49,974 nucleotides of DNA from CAYXVU01 sp964468725 (GCA_964468725.1 CAYXVU010000011.1:1-49974), one strand, 5' to 3'. Positions 34,513 to 43,297 are shown, counted from the first letter of the stretch. Notes: generated by a model not told the origin, from the sequence alone. Program-made: numbers and translations.

Positions 34513-35148
34513 ATGATCGTTCTCGTTACGGAAGCCATTGAACAATATGCTCATCAACATACGTCGGAAGAAGGCGAAATCTTCTGCCGCCTGCAAGAAG
34601 AAACCTATGCCTCGATGCACTCGCCGCAAATGCAGGTGGGGCGCGTGGAAGGTACATTTTTGAAACTGCTGGTGCGCTTGACCCAGGCGCGACGCATTTT
34701 GGAGGTCGGCATGTTTACCGGTTATAGCGCCCTCATGATGGCCGAAGCCCTCCCTGATGACGGTCAACTCATCACCTGTGATGTTGACCCCAAAGCTGAA
34801 GAGATGGCCAAACGCTACTTTGCTCAAAGCCCTCACGGCCACAAGATTGAAGTTCGTATGGGCAAAGCGATTGATACCATTTCCACGTTACAAGCTCCCT
34901 TCGATCTCGTCTTTCTCGACGCCGATAAAGCAAATTACCCGAATTACTACGAGGCTTGTCTTCCATTGCTGCGAACCGGCGGACTCATCGTTGCTGACAA
35001 TGTCTTATGGAGCGGCAAGGTGCTGAACCCTGAGGATGAAGACTCGCGGGCAATTGTCGAGTTTAATCGAAAGGTGACAGACGACCCGCGCGTCGAAAAT
35101 GTTCTCTTAACCGTTCGCGACGGAATGATGCTCGCGTGGAAAAAGTAG
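34513..35148 (+). CDS. SAM-dependent O-methyltransferase (caffeoyl-CoA OMT type)
   Basis: 211 residues. Class I methyltransferase of the COMT/YrrM group. Visible motifs are ILEVGMFTGYSALMMAEALP for SAM binding, ITCDVDP, FDLVFLDADKANYPNYYE with the metal-binding Asp, and GGLIVADNVLWSGKV, where Asp and Asn complete the divalent-metal site. Bacterial members methylate catechols or tRNA wobble uridine derivatives; which of these applies here cannot be told. It follows holB by nine bases, so it is in the same transcript. Confidence 0.9.
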   Translation: MIVLVTEAIEQYAHQHTSEEGEIFCRLQEETYASMHSPQMQVGRVEGTFLKLLVRLTQARRILEVGMFTGYSALMMAEALPDDGQLITCDVDPKAEEMAKRYFAQSPHGHKIEVRMGKAIDTISTLQAPFDLVFLDADKANYPNYYEACLPLLRTGGLIVADNVLWSGKVLNPEDEDSRAIVEFNRKVTDDPRVENVLLTVRDGMMLAWKK

Positions 35149-35150
35149 AC

Positions 35151-35260
35151 CCGAAAGGTAAGCAGCGCAGCTTCGAACGTCTGCCCTAACCGGAAAACAC
35201 GGAAGCAAGGGCCTAGCCTTATCCTTCTGTGCCCTCCGGCCCCTTCTGCGACATCGAAGC
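35151..35260 (+). ncRNA. Structured RNA candidate (SRP-like apical part, uncertain)
   Basis: The gap between two convergent genes can fold extensively. AAGGTAAG (35155-35162) pairs with CTTATCCTT (35218-35226) with one bulge. GCCCT (35183-35187) pairs with AGGGC (35208-35212), enclosing CCG-gaaaaca-CGG with AAGCA on the 3' side. GCTTCGA (35170-35176) can pair with TCGAAGC (35254-35260). The CCGGAA...CGGAAGCA part recalls helix 8 of SRP RNA, but the conserved CAGG on the 5' side is missing. AGGGC can also pair with a second GCCCT at 35231-35235. It could be a divergent SRP RNA, a regulatory RNA or a terminator region. Confidence 0.3.
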
Positions 35261-35271
35261 GGAGTGGATGG

Positions 35272-35766
35272 TCAGCGATTGGTGGACAACGAAAGCGCCG
35301 GTTTGACTTGTCCGCGATGGCAAGTCGTACAGTTTATGCCCCCTTTGCCAATCGTATCTTTAATATCTTTATTCACCCGTTGCATCAGCCCCCACATCTT
35401 TCGTGCCGTTTCCTTTGCGGGCTTCTCGTCTTTCTCCCACTCGCCCTCAATATGGCAGTGCGTACACTCCACGCCGAGCGATCCGCTAAAGGCAATCTTC
35501 ATCATTGACATCAGGCGACCGGCAGGCACCCCTTTTAAGGTCTTGATATTTTTGAAGACCGCTTCGGCAGGTTTGTCCTCCTGTCCGGCAATACTCTCTT
35601 CCAATTCCGCAATCATGGAGGCCAATTTCGGGCTTGTAGGGATTCCTGACAAACCGTTTGCCTCTGATGCGCTTTCCGTTCGGCCTACAGTAAACAGTCC
35701 GAATGTACACGCCAGCAAAAAACCGATGACCGCCATCAACCGTACCCGCCGACCTATCTGTTTCAT
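35272..35766 (-). CDS. c-type cytochrome, CytoC_RC type (two CxxCH)
   Basis: 164 residues from the ATG at 35766 behind GGAGG. An N-terminal signal peptide (KQIGRRVRLMAVIGFLLACTFG) points to export. The mature domain has FKNIKTLKGVPAGRLMSMM, VECTHCHIEGEWEKD with the first CxxCH, ARKMWGLMQRVNKDI, and NCTTCHRGQ with the second. This pattern is that of the photosynthetic reaction-centre cytochrome domain (CytoC_RC), common as stand-alone small cytochromes in Acidobacteriota without any link to phototrophy. It would be periplasmic and carry two haems. The partner is unknown. Confidence 0.88.
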   Translation of the reverse strand: MKQIGRRVRLMAVIGFLLACTFGLFTVGRTESASEANGLSGIPTSPKLASMIAELEESIAGQEDKPAEAVFKNIKTLKGVPAGRLMSMMKIAFSGSLGVECTHCHIEGEWEKDEKPAKETARKMWGLMQRVNKDIKDTIGKGGINCTTCHRGQVKPALSLSTNR

Positions 35767-35906
35767 AGTATGTGCCTCCGATATGCAAAAACATTTGTTG
35801 GTTTTGATCGCCTTCAGCATACCGGTCTGACTCTCACGAACAAGCGGCGAGGGACGAATGGCGTTTCAGATGGGATGAGTAGCGTACTTTTCGGGATGGG
35901 GATAAG

Positions 35907-36674
35907 TTAAAAATCTTCTCCGCATAGGAGACGCAGACGATCTTTGTAGCCTCTGCTCAGGGTGAGTTGCGTCCCATCTTCGAGGATAACGGCATACTCT
36001 CCGTGAAAGAGCGGAGAGAGTTCTTTCACCCGTTCGATATTGACGATAACTGAACGATGGATGCGAAGAAAGCGTTTGCCATCCAGCTTCGCCTCTAAGC
36101 CGCTCATGGTTTCACGCAGCAGATGCGTCTGCTTCCCGACATGCAGACCGACATAGTTGCTGGCCGCTTCAATCCAATCCACCTCAGCCCATTTCAAAAA
36201 GAAGACACGCCCACCCGATTTGACCACGACGCGCTCCGCCGTTGCCGTTTCGCTCTTTCTCTCGGCCAACAAGTCTATCAGTTGCCGATTCAACTTTCCG
36301 CTGCGATGCTGTTCGACCTGCAATTGCGCCCGCGTCAGCGCCGCATCAAAACGCTCCGAATCGAATGGCTTCAACAAATAGTCGAGCGCGTGGGCGTCAA
36401 ATGCGCGCAAAGCATAGCGGTCGTAAGCGGTCACAAAGATCACTACCGGAACATAACTGGCGCCGACCGCCTCAATGACCCCAAACCCATCCACCTCCGG
36501 CATCTGAACATCCAGAAAGATCACTTCCGGTTGCTGGCGAAGGATCATCTCCACCGCCGCCGACCCGCTGCCACATTCGCCAACGATTTCGAAGTCCCTA
36601 TAACTGGTCAACAGATCGCGTATCCGTTCGCGCGCCAACACCTCATCGTCAACGATGAGAGTACGAATTGCCAT
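35907..36674 (-). CDS. LytTR-type response regulator
   Basis: 255 residues. The receiver domain (1-120) has the acidic pair D9/D10, the phospho-acceptor D55 in VIFLDVQMPEVDG, and the conserved Lys in YLLKPFDSERF. The LytTR DNA-binding domain (about 150-250) shows DWIEAASNYVGLH, FLRIHRSVIVNIERVKEL and TLSRGYKDRL. It is the output partner of the histidine kinase encoded nine bases upstream. LytTR regulators often bind direct repeats near their own promoters. The target genes are unknown. Confidence 0.94.
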   Translation of the reverse strand: MAIRTLIVDDEVLARERIRDLLTSYRDFEIVGECGSGSAAVEMILRQQPEVIFLDVQMPEVDGFGVIEAVGASYVPVVIFVTAYDRYALRAFDAHALDYLLKPFDSERFDAALTRAQLQVEQHRSGKLNRQLIDLLAERKSETATAERVVVKSGGRVFFLKWAEVDWIEAASNYVGLHVGKQTHLLRETMSGLEAKLDGKRFLRIHRSVIVNIERVKELSPLFHGEYAVILEDGTQLTLSRGYKDRLRLLCGEDF

Positions 36675-36683
36675 AACTTCCTC

Positions 36684-37754
36684 TTAGCCTGCGATAACCC
36701 CACGTAGCGGGATAGCCAATCGTACAGCGACTCCCTGCCCTACCGCCGAATCAATCTCAAACCGATGCTCGTTCCCATACAGTTGTTGCAATCGCGCGCG
36801 CGTGGTTCGCAAACCGACCCCTTCCTGCATCGTTGCCGAGGGAAAGCCTTCCCCATCATCTTCCACTTCCAAGCAGAGCAACCCCTCACGCCGGTGCGAG
36901 CGAATCGTAATCGTGCTCTGTCGCACACGTGGCGCGATGCCGTGACGAACCGCATTCTCCACTAAGGGCTGCAAAATCATATTCGGCACGCGACAATCGA
37001 AGGTATCCGGTTGCACCTCCATAATGAGCTTCAGGCGATCTTGAAAACGCACCTTTTCAATGTCCAGATAGCGCTCTAAGAACTCCAACTCCTTTTTGAG
37101 GGTTACCTCCTGCTCTCCGACATTCTCTAGGGTCGCACGCAACAGATCGCTCAGGCGCGCTAACATTCGATCCGCAGCCGCCACATCTTTGTGCATAAGC
37201 GACGAGATCGCGTGCAGCGTGTTGAAGAGGAAGTGGGGGTGCAGTTGCATTTTCAAGGCGTGCAGTTGCGCCTGTGCGAGTTGAGCCTCTAATTGCGAGG
37301 CGCGCAGTTCATGCTCGCGGTATTTGGAGTAATAGTCGAAGGCGTAAAGAATCCCGACAATCGCCCAATAGGTCAAATAAGTCGAATGAAATTGTAGGCG
37401 AGGGAACTCGCGCAAGGCGTTGCCGCTCAATTTCTGCACCCCCCAATACTCCATCCCCATCTTGCACACCGTCAGCAAAATGCTTGCCGGGGCATTGACC
37501 GTAATCGCCAACCAGATCCGCCGCCTCTCGAAGCGAAAGTGCCGCACCAGCCAGGCAATCACCGGCAACAAGAACATCCAGGCAAACCAATCCGGCAAGG
37601 TAAACGCCAGAGCCTGCGGCCACGAAATCGCATTATCCCGATAGGCGTAACTTAACTTGATGCGCGAGGCCGAGAAGACCGAAAGGAGGGTCGCCCCGCC
37701 AACAATCGAGATCATTCGCAGAACAGGATTTTGCAGGCTGATGAGCTTTTTCAT
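36684..37754 (-). CDS. Sensor histidine kinase, LytS/YehU type
   Basis: 356 residues. The N-terminal half is a membrane sensor with about four hydrophobic helices (VLRMISIVGGATLLSVFSA, WFAWMFLLPVIAWLV, WLAITVNAPASILLTV, YWAIVGILYAFDYY) and almost no periplasmic domain. A coiled-coil linker (HELRASQLEAQLAQAQL) leads to the His_kinase domain with LHPHFLFNTLHAISSL (likely phospho-acceptor H174), LVENAVRHGI, DDGEGFPS and GVGLRTTRARLQQLYG. It sits just before its LytTR regulator. The stimulus is unknown. Confidence 0.92.
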   Translation of the reverse strand: MKKLISLQNPVLRMISIVGGATLLSVFSASRIKLSYAYRDNAISWPQALAFTLPDWFAWMFLLPVIAWLVRHFRFERRRIWLAITVNAPASILLTVCKMGMEYWGVQKLSGNALREFPRLQFHSTYLTYWAIVGILYAFDYYSKYREHELRASQLEAQLAQAQLHALKMQLHPHFLFNTLHAISSLMHKDVAAADRMLARLSDLLRATLENVGEQEVTLKKELEFLERYLDIEKVRFQDRLKLIMEVQPDTFDCRVPNMILQPLVENAVRHGIAPRVRQSTITIRSHRREGLLCLEVEDDGEGFPSATMQEGVGLRTTRARLQQLYGNEHRFEIDSAVGQGVAVRLAIPLRGVIAG

Positions 37755-37919
37755 CGGTTGCCCTCCAAGCCGGTCTTAGGAAAAGTAAGCGACGAGAGAG
37801 ATTATGGCAAGAAGCCCCATGAAAAGCGCATCATCCAATGTAAATGCAAGGTGACGGTCAGCCTGCCTTCCGGTTTCATTGGGTGACGACGATGGCAACT
37901 CCGATGGGTGCGTTTGGCC
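37755..37919. other. Intergenic stretch before the LytS kinase gene
   Basis: 165 bases between the TolB-like gene end and the kinase start, both on the minus strand. Any promoter of the two-component operon should lie here, but I see no convincing -35/-10 pair. No RNA gene is visible. Confidence 0.5.
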
Positions 37920-38996
37920 TTAGGGCAACCAGTCGGCAATGAAGATGTTGGTGTCGCCGGTCTTGGCCGCGTTGCGATTCGAAGCGAAAACGATCTTCTT
38001 GCCGTCCGGGCTAAACATCGGAAAGCCATCGAAGGTCTCATTGAAGGTCAAACGCTCTAACCCTGTCCCATCTACATTGATCGCATAGAGGTCAAAGTTG
38101 CGACCGCGCGGATCATCCATATTCGAGGAGAAGATGATGCGTTTGCCATCAGGGAAAAAGAAAGGAGCGAAATTGGCCTTTCCATTATTGGTCACACGCC
38201 GTTTGCCCGTGCCGTCTGCCTTCATCACCCAGATATCGAGTTTGGTCGGGCGAATCAGGTTTTCGCTGAGCAGAGCTTTGTAATCGGCAATCTCCCGCTC
38301 TGCCGTCGGATGAAAGGCGCGATAGACAATCCATTTCCCATCAGCGGAATAGAATGGGCCTCCATCGTATCCCAATTCGGTGGTCAACCGCTTCACATTC
38401 CGGCCATTGGCATCCATCGAATAAATGTCGAGGTCGCCGTCTCGCAGCGAGGTGAAGACAATCTTTTTGCCATTCCGTGAAATCGTCGCTTCAGCATCGT
38501 AGCGCGCCGTTGTGGTGAGCGGCTTCAATTGCGAGCCATCGGCTGCGGCTGTGAAGATGTCAAATCCCGGATAGAGCGCCCAGACATAGCCTTTCGAATA
38601 GTCGGCGCGTGGCGGACAGTCGGGGCTGGCCTGATGCGTTGAAGAGTATAAAATCCGCTTCCCGCCCGGGAAGAAATAGGAGCACGTTGTTCGCCCCTTC
38701 CCAGTCGAAAGCTGTCTGAGTCCCGACCCGTCAATCTTCATTTCGAAAATCTGATCGCACGCCACACCGTCGCGCGTCGTCTGAAAGATCAGTTTCTTCC
38801 CATCCGATGAAAAATAGGCCTCCGCATTCTCTCCCGAAAAAGTGAGTTGTCGAAGGTTATGAAAATGCTTCTCTCCGGGCAGCAACAGGCTGCCGTTTTC
38901 GCTCTGCTCCAGCGGCCTTCCCGCTTGCAGCGACGGGGTCGGCGCTACCGCCAGAATTCCCAATCCGATTACCAAAGATAGTACGGCGCGTGTCAT
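37920..38996 (-). CDS. Exported TolB/PD40 beta-propeller protein
   Basis: 358 residues. A signal peptide (TRAVLSLVIGLGILAVAPTPSLQA) is followed by six PD40 propeller repeats with the core FSPDGKKIVFxSxRDG: SSDGKKLIFQTTRDG, FPGGKRILYSSTH, SRNGKKIVFTSLRDG, SADGKWIVYRAF, FPDGKRIIFSSNMD, and SPDGKKIVFASNRN. The protein resembles the propeller half of TolB and has no peptidase domain. The likely role is binding in the periplasm; the partner is unknown. It is in a minus-strand run, 25 bases after pdxA. Confidence 0.88.
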   Translation of the reverse strand: MTRAVLSLVIGLGILAVAPTPSLQAGRPLEQSENGSLLLPGEKHFHNLRQLTFSGENAEAYFSSDGKKLIFQTTRDGVACDQIFEMKIDGSGLRQLSTGKGRTTCSYFFPGGKRILYSSTHQASPDCPPRADYSKGYVWALYPGFDIFTAAADGSQLKPLTTTARYDAEATISRNGKKIVFTSLRDGDLDIYSMDANGRNVKRLTTELGYDGGPFYSADGKWIVYRAFHPTAEREIADYKALLSENLIRPTKLDIWVMKADGTGKRRVTNNGKANFAPFFFPDGKRIIFSSNMDDPRGRNFDLYAINVDGTGLERLTFNETFDGFPMFSPDGKKIVFASNRNAAKTGDTNIFIADWLP

Positions 38997-39021
38997 ACAA
39001 TCCTCCTAACCTATTTCCGTT

Positions 39022-40068
39022 TTATGAAGACTTGTCACCAGCTTCATTCGAGGCGCGGCGTTCGCCAGCCAACCGCGCGGCCAGCAAAATCGCCTCCACC
39101 ATACTGCCATGCTCGGCTCTCCCTTTTCCCGCTATATCGAATGCCGTGCCATGATCCACTGAAGTCCGAATGATCGGCAATCCCAACGTTACGTTGACGG
39201 CTTTGCCAAAGGCAAGGCACTTTACGGCGATCAACCCCTGATCGTGATAGCCCGCCAACACGGCATCGAATTCGCCGCGCGCCGCGCGCAGAAAGAGGGT
39301 GTCGGCAGGGTAGGGACCCCAGACATTCAGACCATGCTTGATGCGGCACTCTTCGATAGCCGGAATCATCTCTACCAACTCTTCCGAACCGAAGAGGCCA
39401 TTTTCACCGGCATGGGGATTGAGTCCCGCTATCGCTATGCGGGGATGGCGAAACCCATAACGGCGCAGTTCTGTATCTAGTAGGATTAACGAACGGCTGA
39501 TCTGCTCGCGCGTAATAGCGCGAATAGCATCAACCAGACTGACATGAATGGTCAACAATCCGACGCGAAGGTTCTCCGCCATAAAGCACATCATCACCTC
39601 ATCAACCCCGCATAATGCGGCCAACATGTCTGTGTGCCCGGCAAAGGGAGAACCCGCCAGTTTGATAGCCGCTTTGTTGATCGGAGCAGTTGCCATCGCA
39701 TCGAACCCACCCGATAGACACATCTGCGCTGCCGTTTCGACCGCTGCAACGGCAGCCTTACCGGAGGTAGCCCGCACCTCGCCCCAACCGTCGGCCTCGG
39801 CTACCCTGCCGATGTCAAGGATCACCGCCCCCTCGACCGTTGGCAGTGCGCCATAAGGCTGCGAGCAGATCGGCATTGTATGAGGCAAACCGAGGTGGTC
39901 TGCTTGATGGGTCAGATTGACAGCGTCGGCAATAATCACCGTCCGACACGCCGCCCGCACTTGTGGTTCAGCCACCGCTTTCAAAACGATCTCTGTCCCG
40001 ATGCCTGCGGGGTCTCCAACTGTGATTCCGACGCACGGTTTCAGGGAATGCTTGGGGTTTCGCGTCAC
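39022..40068 (-). CDS. pdxA: 4-hydroxythreonine-4-phosphate dehydrogenase
   Basis: 348 residues. In the DXP-dependent route it oxidises 4-phosphohydroxythreonine towards 3-amino-1-hydroxyacetone phosphate. Motifs are GITVGDPAGIGTEI, the three metal-binding His sites FAGHTDMLA, TIHVSLVDAI and AGYHDQGLIAVK, AGLNPHAGENGLFG, and NVTLGLPIIRTSVDHGTAFDIAG. The sequence is typical and intact. A PdxS gene (28 kb) serves the alternative pathway, so this may be a PdxA2-type enzyme with another substrate. It is preceded by the Hfq-like gene (46 bases). Confidence 0.92.
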   Translation of the reverse strand: MTRNPKHSLKPCVGITVGDPAGIGTEIVLKAVAEPQVRAACRTVIIADAVNLTHQADHLGLPHTMPICSQPYGALPTVEGAVILDIGRVAEADGWGEVRATSGKAAVAAVETAAQMCLSGGFDAMATAPINKAAIKLAGSPFAGHTDMLAALCGVDEVMMCFMAENLRVGLLTIHVSLVDAIRAITREQISRSLILLDTELRRYGFRHPRIAIAGLNPHAGENGLFGSEELVEMIPAIEECRIKHGLNVWGPYPADTLFLRAARGEFDAVLAGYHDQGLIAVKCLAFGKAVNVTLGLPIIRTSVDHGTAFDIAGKGRAEHGSMVEAILLAARLAGERRASNEAGDKSS

Positions 40069-40114
40069 AAGAGTTGCTAACCGATCCAGAAGATTACATC
40101 AATTTTCCGAAGCG

Positions 40115-40528
40115 TTAGGCTTCTTCCTCTTCCTCATCTTCAGAAGCGTCGTCTTCGTCATCGCTTAAGGCTTCCGCGTCTTCTTCGTAACGATCCGTTT
40201 CGGTTTCGGATGCCGCCGACTCATCTTTGTACAAGTACTTGACGTTATGCTTCAAGATCAGCAGATTGGGCCCTTCATTGCGGTGCAACTTGATGCAGCC
40301 CTTGTCATACCACTCGATGGTGCCGCGCAACTCCTCGCCGTCTTGCAAGACCAGCACCATAGGAGTTTTGTTGTCCATCTGCTTTTTGTAGTAGAAACTT
40401 TCCGCATGGGTCTGTTCGGGGGGCACGCGCTTGCGATTCGCATCGTGGGGAGTTCGGCGATGAGAGGGGTCGCGGTCGGAACGTTCACGGACTTCGGCTA
40501 GTGTTGTTCTTATCAATTTCCTATTCAC
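40115..40528 (-). CDS. hfq: Hfq-like LSm protein with acidic tail
   Basis: 137 residues from the GTG at 40528, preceded by AAGGAGG at seven bases. Residues about 1-35 are a basic, Arg-rich extension (RKLIRTTLAEVRERSDRD, RRTPHDANRKR). An LSm domain follows with QTHAESFYYKKQMDNKTP, the Sm1 strand VLQDGEELRGTIEWYDKGCIKL, and the Sm2-like ILKHNVKYLYK, which takes the place of the Hfq KHA motif. The last 35 residues are almost wholly acidic. Hfq binds sRNA and mRNA; this divergent form is probably an RNA-binding protein. It lies upstream of pdxA on the same strand, and E. coli-type sRNA binding is not assured. Confidence 0.8.
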   Translation of the reverse strand: MNRKLIRTTLAEVRERSDRDPSHRRTPHDANRKRVPPEQTHAESFYYKKQMDNKTPMVLVLQDGEELRGTIEWYDKGCIKLHRNEGPNLLILKHNVKYLYKDESAASETETDRYEEDAEALSDDEDDASEDEEEEEA

Positions 40529-40979
40529 AACACATCCTCCTTCTGAGTTAGGATATTCCAATCGGTGTTTGAAAGCCTGACTAGCTATCAGCCGGTCTCG
40601 ATCTCATCATCAAGGAAAGCAGGCATCGCCGCTCATTCAAACTCACCGGCACCAATAAACCGAGCAGTGAATCAATATTGAATTAACGCGGGTTATTGTC
40701 CACCATTTGGAGATGGCAAGATACTACCCAATCCCTCCCCTTCTGGCAAGGCTGTTTTCAGATGACCGCAAAAGAAAAGTGATTGACCCCAGGGACTGGC
40801 AATTATCAGAGGGAACGTTCATGGATTCGACCAGTACTCGCCAGTACGATACCTGTCAATTCGTGAACTGTCGTTTCATTCTTGTTCTCTTTCTTCCGAT
40901 AAACTTTGTCTCAACGTGACCGCAGCCTCCCTGTTCAATTCCCTACGCTTTGCCCCCTCCACAGAAACTGAAATTATCG
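40529..40979. other. Intergenic stretch without a convincing gene
   Basis: 450 bases between the Hfq-like gene and the penicillin acylase gene, both minus-strand. A 70-codon open frame at 40707-40919 starts with TTG, has no ribosome-binding site and no family match, so I leave it out. The hfq promoter should lie at the left end, but I see only weak candidates. One CCCTNCCC octamer is at 40733-40740. Confidence 0.5.
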
Positions 40980-43136
40980 CTAGATCCGTCCGACCGCTTT
41001 CACTTGCCGTCGCAAAACCTTCTTCGCCGTAACATGTTTGAGAAGCTCTCTTCGATTGAGAAAGTAGGAAGAAGCCGCCTTACTCTTACTAAACAGCTTT
41101 TCGGCCTGATCGTCCCAATGCAGGCTATCAGGATGATCGCTCATCCCCAACGGAATGATGGCATACGATTGCGGCGGATTGGTTAAGACCACGATCTGCG
41201 TAGAGGTCTGCCCGCCGACTCCGACCATCTCCTTGCCAGCCGCTGTGAAACTGATGGCGCGCGGCGTTGCCATCCCGACCGCGTTCTGCCCTCCGCCTAG
41301 CGACCCGCCGCCCACCGGCCAAGTCTGCTTGCCTCCTCTTCGTCCGACGCGGAAATACCGGCCATACGGCACACGCAACTCCCCGAAATTGGTTCGTAAC
41401 CATTCGGCGGCCTTCGTCAGCCCCGCAAGCACAACCTCATCCGTCAACGTTGCTGGCGGGTCTACCGCCGGAGACAATGAGCCTCCCAACCCTTTCTTAA
41501 AGGCATAAAATGCCAACGCTCCTTCCGAGTCGGCATCGCTGCGCCGGTTCCATTTTTGAATCATCTCGTAGATAGCCTCTGCGTCTGCATTGCGCGTCCC
41601 CTTATCCTCTCCGTTTCCTCCCGCAGAAGCCTTCTCCCAGGCGGCGCGCAGCCGTGTTTGCCATAACTCAGCGTGATAAACCTGCGGGCTGAAAGCGATA
41701 TCAATCGCTTGCTCGAGGGTAACCCGATTGGCCGATTCGAGTAGCTCGGTCATCATCTCACCGCGTTGATGGCGCGGAGCCGTTTGGCTGGCATTGTACA
41801 GATAGGGATAGGCGGCATACTTCTCCGGCGTCAACGGACTCTGCTTCATCATCGCAAATGGCGTGACGTTGCAGTTGTGCATGTAGCCGTTCGGCGGATT
41901 CGCCATCTGTACCAAATCCGCCATCGGGTGCAAACCCTGCCATTCTGTTGCAGAAGTATTGCCCGGTATCGGACGGCTCGGATCAACCCCTTTTGCACGA
42001 ATCGGCACACGTCCGGTGCGGAGGTAATAGAGGTCGCCCTGCACCGTGCCCACCATGATATTTTGCGACATCAACTGCAAACCGCCGAGCGCGCGTTTCA
42101 TCTCTTCCAGATTGCGCGCCAGGTTCATCTTGTAAATTTGATCGGTCAATCCGACTTCATTCGCATAGGGAATGGCCATCGTATAGGCCTTGCCGCCCTT
42201 GCGCGCCACAACCGGTCCGTGATGTGTATATTCGATCTCGACCTCTTTGGCATTGACCCGCTCGCCGTCTTTTACTTTGATCGTCTCTTTGCGCACCGTC
42301 ATCTCCCGCCACTTGCCGTCGTAGCGATATTGGCGCGGATTCTCCGGGTTGATCTCCTCTTCATAGATATCCGAAGTATCCGGGCCTCCGGTCGTCATCG
42401 CCACCGAGCAATAGCGATTGTGCGCCAAACTCGGCAGCGGCGCACCGAGAATCGAAACCCCTGAGACGGCATAATCGCCCGCATAGATGCGCACTTGATA
42501 AAAGCGAAACTCGTCATACCAACTCAAGTGCGGATCAATCACGGCAATCGGCGCGCCAATCGCTGTGCGCGAAGCCGCAATCAACATCTCATTCGAGCCG
42601 CGATAACTCATCGGGTCAAGTTGAATGCCGCCGCGCGCCAAATCGCCCGCCGCTTCGCCGAGCGGCCAACCGAAGATGATGTATCGCGACAAGGCGATCA
42701 CATTCGAAGGATGAATCTCTTGCGCCCAAGCGGGAACCTCTTTCGGATGGTCACGCATAAACTGCTTGATGCCGTCAATGAAGGCTTCCATGACGGCGCG
42801 CATCTTGGGACTGACCTCTCGGTATCGTTCACGGCTAATCGCATCGTGACGCCACATCCGTTGAATCAGATCATTGCGATAATGATCCGCGCCAAAGACT
42901 TCAGCCATGTTGCCGGTTGCGCGACGAAAATTTTTCAGCAACTCTTCAAGCCGGTCTTCCGCCTGTGCATAACCGACGGCATAGGCCGCATCCTCCAAGG
43001 TGCGCGCAAAGATATGCGGAATGCCATACTCATCTCGATAGATCGTCGCTTCCCCCTTTGATGCTCTCTGCGCGACTGCCGGAAAAGGAATAACGAGCGC
43101 AATCAATAAACCGAACCGGAGCGCTTTTCTCATCAT
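40980..43136 (-). CDS. Penicillin acylase-family Ntn hydrolase
   Basis: 718 residues from the ATG at 43136 behind AAGGAG. The signal peptide (MMRKALRFGLLIALVIPFPAVAQ) is followed by the alpha part with IYRDEYGIPHIFARTLEDAAYAVGYAQAEDRL in two short blocks. The probable autocleavage site precedes Ser181 (YRGSNEMLIAASRTA), whose Ser would be the N-terminal nucleophile of the beta chain, followed by PIAVIDPHLSW. Late motifs include GGGQNAVGM. Family members cleave penicillins, acyl-homoserine lactones or aculeacin-like amides; the substrate cannot be assigned. It would act in the periplasm. It is divergent from the enoyl-CoA hydratase gene. Confidence 0.9.
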   Translation of the reverse strand: MMRKALRFGLLIALVIPFPAVAQRASKGEATIYRDEYGIPHIFARTLEDAAYAVGYAQAEDRLEELLKNFRRATGNMAEVFGADHYRNDLIQRMWRHDAISRERYREVSPKMRAVMEAFIDGIKQFMRDHPKEVPAWAQEIHPSNVIALSRYIIFGWPLGEAAGDLARGGIQLDPMSYRGSNEMLIAASRTAIGAPIAVIDPHLSWYDEFRFYQVRIYAGDYAVSGVSILGAPLPSLAHNRYCSVAMTTGGPDTSDIYEEEINPENPRQYRYDGKWREMTVRKETIKVKDGERVNAKEVEIEYTHHGPVVARKGGKAYTMAIPYANEVGLTDQIYKMNLARNLEEMKRALGGLQLMSQNIMVGTVQGDLYYLRTGRVPIRAKGVDPSRPIPGNTSATEWQGLHPMADLVQMANPPNGYMHNCNVTPFAMMKQSPLTPEKYAAYPYLYNASQTAPRHQRGEMMTELLESANRVTLEQAIDIAFSPQVYHAELWQTRLRAAWEKASAGGNGEDKGTRNADAEAIYEMIQKWNRRSDADSEGALAFYAFKKGLGGSLSPAVDPPATLTDEVVLAGLTKAAEWLRTNFGELRVPYGRYFRVGRRGGKQTWPVGGGSLGGGQNAVGMATPRAISFTAAGKEMVGVGGQTSTQIVVLTNPPQSYAIIPLGMSDHPDSLHWDDQAEKLFSKSKAASSYFLNRRELLKHVTAKKVLRRQVKAVGRI

Positions 43137-43297
43137 GGCTTCTCTCCTTAGTGCTGACGTGACGGTAAGATTCACCCAATTTCGCAGGGATGTTACGCCA
43201 ACCCGATGAGCGTGACAAGCTCGTTGCAAATCCCCCGGCTTTCAGCGAGAATAACGCGGCCAGCACTTTTCCCCTTCACCACAGAAAGGATTTCGCG

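Noticed and set aside
36123..36707. 194-codon plus-strand frame
   Set aside because: Lies wholly over the LytTR regulator gene in antisense; a shadow of its codon pattern.
40707..40919. 70-codon open frame between hfq and the penicillin acylase gene
   Set aside because: Starts with TTG without a ribosome-binding site and shows no family features.
41766..42464. 232-codon plus-strand frame
   Set aside because: Antisense shadow of the penicillin acylase gene, rich in His and Arg as is usual for such shadows.
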